NCBI GenBank assembly: GCA_963969345.1 | Contig: OZ017770.1 | Location: forward strand, 6,767,246-6,831,245 | DNA length: 64,000 nucleotides | Reading direction: 5' to 3' | DNA from: Turbatrix aceti | Lineage: Eukaryota > Nematoda > Chromadorea > Rhabditida > Panagrolaimidae | Notes under the pieces: model-generated | Seen by the model: the letters and a program-made list of their open reading frames with translations, nothing else | Database searches by the model: none | Told to the model about the DNA's origin: nothing | Part shown: positions 1 to 8,715 of the stretch, one piece after another | Numbering within the stretch: the first letter of the stretch is position 1 | Layout of the letters: each line of letters opens with the position of its first letter | Position numbers and translations under genes: made by a program

Positions 1-2
1 CA

Positions 3-2612
3 AAAGACAGGGACGCTTTACGGTTTTTGTGGGTGCGCGATCCAAATCTTCCACCAACCCGGCGGAATATTCAGGCTTATCGTTTCAAACAACTCATTTT
101 TGGCATGAATTGTAGTCCGGCGCTCCTAGGAATCACGCTGCACGTCCATATGAGAGGCCATCCGGACGAGATCGTCATGGTCACCACGTACGTAGACAAC
201 GTGTTCATTCTGGACGATGACCCTGAGTTACTCGACCAAAGGCGGCGTAGAGTGCAGTTGCATTTCGAGGACGGCAAGTTCCATCTTCGTGAATTCTTTA
301 GCAACAAAGGTAGTTTGCTCGAAGGAATCAAGGAAACGGCTGACGAAGCGCGTTTGAAGATTCTCGGCATAGGTTACGACGCGAAGACGGATGTTTTTCG
401 CACAAACATCGCTATCGACGCTAAGCGGTGCAAAAACACCAAGGAGGTGCACAGCGCAATTTTATCGGTTTTTGATCCTATCGGTTTCGTTACTCCAGTC
501 ACGGCGTTGCTCAAAAGTTTTGCGCGCCAGCATGGCATCTTCAGTCACGAGCGTAGCGTGCCGCTCGGTAGTGAGTTGGCAAAGGCGTGGGAAGACGTCG
601 TGCAACTGGTCAATGGCGAAGTCACGGTTCCACGTTACGCTATTTCTAAGGGGGGCGGCGAGTTACACGTTTTTGCGGACGCGTCTGGTGAATTTGTTGC
701 CGCGGCCGCGTACTTCAAACCTGACACCGGTGAGCCGCCGGCTCTTATCATGTCCAAAAGCGTATTCAAAGCGCGGTCTACGACCATTCCAAAAGCGGAG
801 CTGCAGGCGCTTGTTATGGCGGCGGAGTTGGCTCTTGAGATTGAGCAAACTGGGCCCAAATTTCGCGAAATCTGTCTGTGGTCTGATAGCACCATCGCAC
901 TGGATTGGGTTAAGAAACCATCGCACGATCTTTTTGTTCTAAACCGTGTCAAAAAGTTGCTGGCGATGCCGATCGCGTTTTCGTTCGGTCACGTTGCTTC
1001 GGAAGACAATCCGGCGGATCTTCCGACACGTGGTACCAGCATGCGTAGTTTGGGTAAGCTCGAACTGTGGTGGCACGGACCCCCATGGTTGCGTTCGGGC
1101 GAGTGTCCCAAAATTTTTTCCAACGTCGCGCCGCCCAAAATCGTGCACGCAATGACGCTGGCTTGTACAATCGCGCAGCAGCAAAATCAGGCGCAGCCCT
1201 TTATTTCGGTCGAAAATTTTAGTAATTATCGCCGGCTGATTCGGGTTACAAGAATGGTAATCCAAAACAGTCGCCGATGGGTCACGAGAATGGGGACAAT
1301 CCAATTAAAATTCCCAGTGTTGGGGGACGGCGAGGCTTGGCACGAGGCAGAGCGCTTCCTCATTCGGCAGGAGCAACAGCGCTACGACGTCATCCCGACC
1401 AGCGACAATGCCCTCATCAAAGGACCAGACGGTGTCGTCCACTTCAACGACCGCATCCGGCACGGTCCAAGACTCCCTGTTCTCCCGCGTCACTCGCATC
1501 TGACGACCCTCTACGTACGTCAAGTGCACGAGCAGCTAGCCCACTGCGGAACGGCTACGACGCTCACAGCCATCCGAGAGCACTTCTGGATTCTACGAGG
1601 CAGGGCCACGGTACGCAGCATCTTGAAAACCTGCACCAGGTGCCGCCAGCAGCATGCCGGGCCGTACGAGATGCCGCTGTTTCCGCCACTACCGTCCAAG
1701 CGCACCGAACTGACCAGGCCGTACGCGCACATCGGCGTCGACTTCTTCGGTCCACTTCGCGTCATTGACAAGGACGGCCTCAAGACGTCGACGGTTGTTC
1801 TCATCATCACCTGTTTGACCACCCGGGCGATCCAACTGCAGAGAACGCCGACGATGAGTGCTCCCGACGTACTCGAGACTCTCTACCGTCACTCAACCAG
1901 ATTCGGATTCCCATCGACGGTCCTCAGCGACAACGCACTGTCTTTCCGCAAGGTCGCCGAATTCGTCACCCAGGATCCGGCCTTCCACGGCGTCAGGTGG
2001 AGCCACACCATTGAGCGAGCTCCGTGGCAAGGCGCAGTCTACGAACGGCTCATCGGAATCGTCAAGAATTGCATGCATCGGACTTTTGGCAGAAAGCTCC
2101 CATATCTGAGTGAGATCGACCATCATCTGGGCACGATCGAAGCAGCTGTCAATTGCCGACCACTCGTACCTCTCGACGACGACACAACGGTCACGCTGAG
2201 ACCTTGTGATTTCTTTCCTGCGACGGACCGCATTCTGCCGGGCATGCAGGCCTCTCAACCTCCCGTCGCGGCGCCGGGCCCCGAAGTGCTGTCCCAGCTG
2301 TGGAGAAAGCAGCAGGAAGACTCCTCGCAGGCAGCCGAGCTCTTCATGACGGCATACCTGAATCATCTCCGGGAACGCACCCAGTGGATCCACCGCTCCG
2401 GCCGAATCCGCAATAAGTACGAACCACTTGTCGGCGAGACGGTAGTCATCCGCGACGACGGTCCTCGTCACCTCTGGAGGCTCGGCCTCATCCAGCAGCT
2501 GATCGCATCCCAGGACGGCGTCAACCGAGCTGCAGTTGTCAAGACGTCGACGGGACAGCTTACGCGACCACTCAACCACCTCTATGCCCTTGAGAGCAGG
2601 CAGCAGGTGTAA
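3..2612 (+). CDS. BEL/Pao pol polyprotein, C-terminal part (RT end, RNase H, integrase)
   Basis: The reading frame is open from base 3, so the true start is outside the window; the first in-window ATG (27) is not the start. In order: the end of the RT palm with FLWVRDP and FGMNCSPALLG, and the catalytic box as TYVDNVFI, so the usual YVDD reads YVDN. Next comes the Pao-typical FDPIGFVTPV connector (about residue 150). RNase H follows, with acidic positions in VFADASG, KAELQAL, WSDSTIALDW and NPADLPTRG. The integrase zinc finger is HEQLAHCG with CTRC, and the DDE core is GVDFFGPL, VLSDNALSF and AVYERLIG. All integrase acidic residues are present. There is no stop or frameshift over about 870 codons. 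It would act in a virus-like particle to copy the element RNA and insert the cDNA. Confidence 0.92.
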   Translation, partial: KDRDALRFLWVRDPNLPPTRRNIQAYRFKQLIFGMNCSPALLGITLHVHMRGHPDEIVMVTTYVDNVFILDDDPELLDQRRRRVQLHFEDGKFHLREFFSNKGSLLEGIKETADEARLKILGIGYDAKTDVFRTNIAIDAKRCKNTKEVHSAILSVFDPIGFVTPVTALLKSFARQHGIFSHERSVPLGSELAKAWEDVVQLVNGEVTVPRYAISKGGGELHVFADASGEFVAAAAYFKPDTGEPPALIMSKSVFKARSTTIPKAELQALVMAAELALEIEQTGPKFREICLWSDSTIALDWVKKPSHDLFVLNRVKKLLAMPIAFSFGHVASEDNPADLPTRGTSMRSLGKLELWWHGPPWLRSGECPKIFSNVAPPKIVHAMTLACTIAQQQNQAQPFISVENFSNYRRLIRVTRMVIQNSRRWVTRMGTIQLKFPVLGDGEAWHEAERFLIRQEQQRYDVIPTSDNALIKGPDGVVHFNDRIRHGPRLPVLPRHSHLTTLYVRQVHEQLAHCGTATTLTAIREHFWILRGRATVRSILKTCTRCRQQHAGPYEMPLFPPLPSKRTELTRPYAHIGVDFFGPLRVIDKDGLKTSTVVLIITCLTTRAIQLQRTPTMSAPDVLETLYRHSTRFGFPSTVLSDNALSFRKVAEFVTQDPAFHGVRWSHTIERAPWQGAVYERLIGIVKNCMHRTFGRKLPYLSEIDHHLGTIEAAVNCRPLVPLDDDTTVTLRPCDFFPATDRILPGMQASQPPVAAPGPEVLSQLWRKQQEDSSQAAELFMTAYLNHLRERTQWIHRSGRIRNKYEPLVGETVVIRDDGPRHLWRLGLIQQLIASQDGVNRAAVVKTSTGQLTRPLNHLYALESRQQV

Positions 2613-2817
2613 GTGGGTCTATGATTCTTCCCCTTTTGTCCCCCCTTCCCTTCCCCTTCAGACCAAGTACGGCGAGTAGGCACGCGTTTTTTTTGGATTT
2701 GGGATATCGGGTTTATTCAAAATCTCCTCCCCTTTGGTTTTTTTGGTTTGTGTTTCACGGCGAGGCCGGACGAAGGTCGAATCAGGGCTTGAAGGTTGAG
2801 GCCCCACCTAGGTCCAA

Positions 2818-3396
2818 TGTTCCCGCCTGGCTTGCACGGTAAGTCTCAACTGGCAAAACCCGTACCAGACCCAAGTCCCTCACTCACCCGGTCCGCGCTT
2901 CTTTCGGTTTTTATTTGCGAATTTGGGGATTTTTGGGCCTTCGGGCCAACATTCGTCTTTTTGGTTTCCCTCGGGCGCTCGGTGGCCGCGGCGCCGAGTG
3001 TCGCAAAAGTTGCGAGAACGCGCGCGTTCTGTTTCTCCAGCCGCGAAAGATCGGTTACGGCTGTGCGCACGCTTTCGACTCTCGGAGCGAAAGTCTAGGA
3101 AACTTCGCTGCTTGCCTCTTGGTCGTCCTACTTTTTGGTTGTGTCCTCATATTTGTCTCCCATTTTGCTCCCATGATTCTTTATTTATTTGTTGATTATT
3201 TATTTGTCGCGTAACGCGCTATTGGTTTACCAATAGGTTTAATAACCCAAGTTTGAGGCTTCGAATAAACACTCTCTTATCTCTCGGAGACTCACGGGGT
3301 ACAAGGTCACTGGGAGCATTACCGAAGGCCAAGGTAGTGTTTCCCACACCGAATCTACCGTCAAGCTCGAGTAGCACTACCATTAATATTGTGACA
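2818..3396 (+). repeat. probable 3' LTR of the BEL/Pao element
   Basis: Non-coding sequence after the pol stop holds features of an LTR: a TGT start at 2818, a possible ACA end at 3394-3396, and an AATAAA polyadenylation signal at 3264-3269, just after the SL1-like stretch. The boundaries are guesses from the TGT/ACA convention and the composition change; the partner LTR is not in the window. No convincing polypurine tract is visible, though 2760-2792 is purine-rich. Confidence 0.4.
3236..3257 (+). other. SL1 spliced-leader-like 22-mer inside the retroelement LTR region
   Basis: These 22 bases equal the canonical nematode SL1 exon except at position 9, where A replaces T. The bases that follow are GCTTCG, not a GT donor, and no Sm-binding site is seen, so this is not an SL RNA gene. 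It lies 6 nt upstream of AATAAA, about where the U3/R border of the LTR would be. The simplest reading is that a trans-spliced leader was copied into the element during reverse transcription, but this is inference. Confidence 0.8.
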
Positions 3397-3419
3397 GGCG
3401 TAGACTTCGTTGACACGTT

Positions 3420-6204
3420 GTTTATAGGTTAGTTCAGTGTTGACAAATGCAAATTCATGTACTGACACCAGACAGGAGACAGAAACACGAAAGGCGGCGC
3501 AAGTTTTTATCCGTGTAAATGTGTTAAAAAATTTTGTTGCATTTTTTGACACATATACGAGAACAATACGCATCGAAACAGCATTAGAAACTGCAACAGA
3601 CAATAGATATGACAGGCATAGAGCATGTAAGTGAAGTTAAACAATTTTTCAGGAAAATAGGAGTTACACAACGACGACGGCAACGAAAGAGACCATGATG
3701 AAGACGGCACTTGTTTGACCTCCTATCTTCTGAATACACGACACTTTTTTGTTCACTGCTTCATTTCGGCAGATAAGGCAAAATGTTTTTTCGCGCTTTT
3801 GTTGTGCAGGAAGTCGAAGCCCACCCTTGATGGTGAGCGTCCTAAGTAAAAAAACCTTACTGCTGCCTACAAAACGATCATAACGCTCTGCACGCTGCTT
3901 TCTGGGGGCTATCTGTATATTATTTGCAACATTTTTTTTCTTCTCACAAAATTTGCGCATGCATACATACACACAGTTTGGCTTCGCACACATATAGCCA
4001 CATACAGCGCGAGTAATTTGTCATACATAATGGTTTTATTGCTTTTGTGTCACACTTAACAACAATATGCTAACTTCTACCAGCTTCATAGACATCTCAT
4101 GGATAGTCTGCATTTGCCAGCAGCGACAAAAAATATTTATTATAAAAATTGTTCTATAAAAATTTGTGTTTTTGATAGACAAAAAAAGAGTGAAATTAAT
4201 TAAAAGTTAAAATGGTTCCTTTCCTGTCAACGCGATTAGAACAAAACCAACCTTATGAAACATTAATTTAGCAAACTCATATGGATATGACTTTGTTGAC
4301 GGGTGACAATGACATTTAGGGCAGTGTTGAAGCGAGACGTTATTAAGTGATTTTTTTCGAGCCAGTGATACGGAAGGCGACAGCAGCTTGCAGGAACAAA
4401 AAAGCGAACCCTTGGGTTCTCAACTCCGTGCCATTTAGAAATTAATATTTTTTTTGAGACGAACAAGAACCAGATAAACGCTACTGTTCGCACACCGTTA
4501 AGTAGGAATGAGCATATGGGGACAAAGCAAGACTGACGTGAAAACCGTAAAATATCCATCCAAAGTGTAAAGGTAGGGCAGCTAGGGAGGGGGGAGGGCA
4601 GTGAGAGAGAGTATTCACATTATTTATATTATTGAGCACAAAAAAACCATTGTTGTCACACAAATTATACCGACCGATAATGTTTAAAAGCGTGTAAAAT
4701 AAAAATTGCAGCGATTTGTATACCCTGGGGCAAAGATTTTTTAGGAAATGACCACTTCTTCAGTACCTTGCCAAGTTTAACACATTTTGCCATAATAGCC
4801 TTGGAAAAAAAAAGTACGAACATTGAGAAGCGACGAAGGTGTGAAGCAAGAAAAAAAAGAGAAAAAAAAAGAAAGTCATGCCAAAATGACCATCGAACTT
4901 TGGCAACTCACCTTATGTGATTTGAACATTTTTCGTAGCACATCGACGAATGCATGCGCGAGCGCCCGTCGATGATGCACAACCCCTTAGTGGTTTGCAG
5001 CGCAACATCAACTGATAATTGACGCAAAAAAGATTTCAATTTGAAGTAATAACCGCAATGGGAAACAACATTCAAAAAGCTGGAGAGGAGTTAAAATTTG
5101 TCTTAGTTGTTGTATCATCCGATTTATAGTTCACAAAATTGGCATAATCACGACCATGTGAGCAAAATGAAGAAACGTTCGGCGAAAGAGTTATGAAAAG
5201 GGGTAAGCAGGATCTAATTAGAAAAGCTTGACCAGTGACGATTCAAAAGTTGAAAAAAATATTTAACATGAATTGGTTGTTTTTTTTCACTGGCACAGAT
5301 CCATGCGCTTAAAGCGTATGTAACAGAAACAAGAAAATCAAATTTAGAATTTCACCATCCGAAGCTTAAAAAAAGAATAGCAGACACAAGGTCTGAGTGA
5401 CTCTCAGTCGTAACCAGACAGCTATCTAGAATGCCTTCTTTCATGTGTTGGGGATTAGCGTATAAACATAAGACCAACATGAAATAACGTAAAAATTATG
5501 CTCTCACTATTCTGTCGTAATTCGTTTTGATTTTTTTATGTATTTTTTGCGCGCGTGCACAATATTAAGCTAATTTTTTTGTGATAAAGAATTTAATTCT
5601 AACCATTCAACAACCACGTATTGGCGTAGGCAGTTTTGAGGAAAGGTAAAGAGTCACTAGAGGGCAAGTGACTGCTATTCAACGACGTCAGATACAGCAT
5701 AGGAATAAAAATCGTCTCTACATCCAACAAGAATATAGGAAAAATCAATCAACAGCTACAACAGCTTCCTGAACCTTCTGCTACTACAAATGCTTAGTAC
5801 AAAAACCACTAGGATGTCTGCCGACCAACTCTGGACCTTAAAAGTTGTCCTAAATTGAAAAAAAATTATGCAAAAAAATGTAAGAATTGTGTGGGATTAA
5901 GGACAATTTTTTTGGTAGTCAGGGTGATTTAAATATTTGTTGAGAGTAACCAACAGCTTCTTAGCAGCGACGTCTCCTGGCTTTATAACTGTTGTCCTAC
6001 ATGTTGAGAAACTCAAATTTTCAGTAGCTTTTGAATAAACAACGATAAACAATTGTTGTAGGCTATGATTAATGACTTTAAAACGAACGCATGTTTTGCC
6101 AAAATTAGCCAGAAACAATACGAAAGAAGGAAACATTAGTTCCCTCAAAAACAAACAAAAGACATTTTGGCCCGCAAACTATTTATCAGAAGCCTCCCAC
6201 TTAC
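3420..6204. other. gene-poor AT-rich region
   Basis: No convincing exon, RNA gene or mobile element is seen. Open frames are short, lack splice context and have AT-rich, non-coding-like codon use. It probably represents intronic or intergenic DNA between the retroelement and the minus-strand exon at 6205-6462. Confidence 0.6.
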
Positions 6205-6462
6205 CTGTCCGTCGCTTGACTTTATATTAGAACGCCCGTGAATTAAGAGCGGAACCGGAAGTTTAACCGAATTATTAGAACTGTTACTGCTGCCAGGCTG
6301 TTCCTCGCTATCATCGGCATTTACCCACATCACACGCCGCTCCGCATGGATCGTAGGAAGTAGCAGTGCTGTATCAACACCGATACTCGCGCGACCACCG
6401 CTCGAAGTACTGCCCCGTCGGCAAATAAAGCCGACGGTACTTGTACGATACAGCGCTGCCAT
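6205..6462 (-). CDS. probable alternative first exon (86 codons), gene unknown
   Basis: From ATG at 6462 the frame runs 86 codons to a consensus GTAAGT donor at 6204-6199, in phase 0. The peptide begins MAALYRTSTVGFICRRGSTS and later has an acidic, Ser/Asn-rich stretch (DDSEEQPGSSNSSNNS). RRGST resembles a basophilic kinase site. GC-rich codon use stands out from the surrounding AT-rich DNA. No family is recognised. No downstream exon is seen between here and the left edge, so the body of the gene probably lies beyond base 1. The exon at 8281-8715 ends in the same phase, which suggests two alternative first exons of one gene. Confidence 0.6.
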
Positions 6463-7928
6463 TTACCCACTTGGCAGGTATCTCTTTTAGCTTCCCTCTT
6501 TTTGGCAACAACCCTCTAGAAATTTAAATGTGAGAAAGTATCGCCTTGTACGAGGTAGTGCGGTATGCACAGAATACAAAGAGTATCAGTATTCTAAAAA
6601 CGACAGACAAAAAGCATTCGAGACGGTCCGAGAGGTACTAAAAGTTCCTACCGCTGTTCTAACTCAAGTAACCGACGCTTTGCCAAAACAAGGAAATTAA
6701 TCAAAATAAAAAAACGTAAAATATGAAATTGCCGGAATAATGAGATTAGCTATTAATTACCAACCTGTTTTTTACAAACTAATTACAAGAAATTAGCTAT
6801 AACTGAATGCATGCACCGCAAAAATTTTGTTTTTGTTTAAAAAAATTTTGAATAATTTTTTTTAAATCAGCGATAAAAAATTTGAAAAAAAAATACCTGA
6901 GAACTTGAAAATGAAAACTGTGTGGAGTTTTTAGGAATTATGGTCATACCACTTTTTATTTCAACTTTTGTAAAGTGAAACGTGTTTTATTTAAAAAACA
7001 ATCCATGGCAGAGAAGACGGACATGTCTGCAGTTTAGAGCGTCCGCGGAAATTAATTGTATTCAAAGGGCAAAAATATGTTTCAATTGTCTCAAAACTGT
7101 ATCATTTGTGCGTTCGTCAAAAAAAAACTTTGTGTTTTTCTACTTACCAATTTTACTTTATTCCGCTTGTAAGTAACGCCGACGAGTAGTGCATAAAAAT
7201 TACTATTTTTTCTTTCTATCGGCGAAGCTGCCATTAGGCCCCCTTTCCTTTACTGCCATAGCAAAAGTAACAAGTTTTATGCCACAAATTAACGTAAAAA
7301 AGACAAGATTGGCAGGGCATCTTCTGTTTTTCGGAAGACAACCACGAAGTCCACTATGCTGGTTACATTCACCCTATTTTGGCAAAAACACAAGCTTCTA
7401 CAACATGCATGCTCTAATGTGAAGTTTTTACGACCATAAGAATTTTTACAAAAAAAAAAAGACAGAATATCCTATCTCCACACAAATTTAGATGAAAAAG
7501 TTCTGACCGTTGGCACACAAATAAAAAAGGTAAAAAAATCAAGATGTACTCTCTAGGATATGCAGTTGTTTTCATTTCTGATTTTTAGCAGTGATACATG
7601 AGGACAGAAAGTGACATGAATGTGTATAAATGCATCTTTTTTTTTCGAGATAAACAAGAGATAAAAGACTCGATAAACAATGCCAGTGTTAATGGTTCAA
7701 TATATAAGTACAAGTAATATTTTTTTGTTAAAAAACGATTAAAAAGACAGGAAAAACAGTCTCCTCAGTCGTGAATCCGCAGAAAATTGGTTTGGTAGAC
7801 CAGGGGGTTAGCGATAAATAGCAGCAGACAATTTGGCAGCGAAAGTGTCTTTTCATTAGTAGCAGTGCGGTTTGTTCTCTATTTTTGACTGTTTTCGGTA
7901 AATTTTATGTTCATGTATGCCTTTTCGT

Positions 7929-7961
7929 AATTATCTTATTTAATTACGAAATAAGATAATT
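7929..7961. repeat. perfect 13-bp inverted repeat (hairpin), 7-nt loop
   Basis: Bases 7929-7941 are the exact reverse complement of 7949-7961, with 7 nt between. The stem is A/T-rich with one G/C pair per arm. It abuts the 21-bp tandem duplication starting at 7962. It could be a small palindromic element remnant or chance in AT-rich DNA. Confidence 0.7.
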
Positions 7962-8003
7962 CCTGTGCCATAATGCTTTCAACCTGTGCCATAATGCTTT
8001 CAA
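7962..8003. repeat. 21-bp tandem duplication, two identical copies
   Basis: The 21-bp unit at 7962-7982 is repeated without change at 7983-8003. Identity of the copies suggests a recent slippage or repair event directly beside the 7929-7961 palindrome. Confidence 0.9.
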
Positions 8004-8280
8004 CCTAAATTTTCGTCAGAAAAAAACGAAAGTGCTTAAGATTGAAAAGAAAAACGGCAAGCGCTTAATTTGATTATTCGAATTCCGTAAGTTAACAAAC
8101 AAGAAAAGAAAAAGGATTTGGCTATTGCATATGTGGACACATGTGTCATAAAAATTCAAGTCAGGAATAATCTGATTTTCAAAGCCTAAAATCCGTGCAA
8201 ATCTTAGAAAAAACTGCATCGTAATAATTATTCACAGTTATTTTAGCCCAATTTGGTGGAAATAAACTTTGGCAACTTAC

Positions 8281-8715
8281 GTAGTAGGCGCCGTGAGAGA
8301 CAAAAGGAAAAGCGCCTCGTTGGGGGTACTGGCAAACGAGCGGAACGAAGGGTGAGTTTCCCGGAGGTATCGGAGTTGTTGGAGCTGCGGCAGAAGACCT
8401 AGCGCGAAGCTTCCGATTCAGAAGCGTTTGTCGACTCGCATCCGAAACTCGAACTGCATTTGCGGGGGTTGTGTTGTCGTGTTGACTTGTTGAGAGGCTA
8501 TGAATGCTATTATTGTTGTTATTGTTGTTATTCGGCGACGAATCGTCTGGCTGTGGAGCAGGGATTGGCTCCCCCGTCGGCGGACGGCCGTTTGGCGATG
8601 TCAGCGGCAAAGCGTTAATGGTCAAGCTTGATCGAGGTACGGGAACCGGTACTTTTTTGGGTGATCGATTCAGAAACGAGCTCGGTGAGGAAAAGCTCGA
8701 TTGGAGCGCCGACAT
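8281..8715 (-). CDS. probable alternative first exon (145 codons), Ser/Pro/Asn-rich, gene unknown
   Basis: From ATG at 8715 the frame runs 145 codons to a GTAAGT donor at 8280-8275 in phase 0. The start reads MSALQSSFSSPSSFLNRSPK. The peptide is low complexity: Ser/Pro-rich, a run of eight Asn near residue 65, then basic patches (RKLRARS) and a more ordered end, QYPQRGAFPFVSHGAYY. Codons are GC-rich and the exon stands alone in AT-rich DNA. The phase matches the donor of the 6205-6462 exon, so both could splice to the same exon outside the window. No known family is recognised. Confidence 0.65.

Larger units (their letters stand above)
1..3400 (+). mobile_element. BEL/Pao-family LTR retrotransposon, 3' part
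   Basis: The left edge cuts into an LTR retrotransposon of the BEL/Pao group. What remains is the end of the reverse transcriptase, RNase H, a zinc-binding plus DDE integrase, and a non-coding tail that looks like a 3' LTR. The pol frame is uninterrupted to its stop at 2612, so the copy is not obviously decayed. The GC-rich composition contrasts with the AT-rich DNA that follows from about 3420. The right boundary is uncertain because the 5' LTR lies outside the window, so neither LTR identity nor a target-site duplication can be checked. A change of composition and the candidate end ACA at 3394-3396 suggest a boundary near 3400. Confidence 0.85.
6463..8280. other. non-coding stretch between two minus-strand exons
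   Basis: Strongly AT-rich with no supported gene. It contains a perfect 13-bp hairpin and an adjacent 21-bp direct duplication, both listed separately. If the two flanking exons belong to one transcription unit, this is intron or internal promoter DNA. Confidence 0.5.

Noticed and set aside
3200..3330. Complete SL RNA gene
   Set aside because: The SL1-like exon is not followed by a GT donor and no Sm-binding site or matching stem-loops could be recognised.
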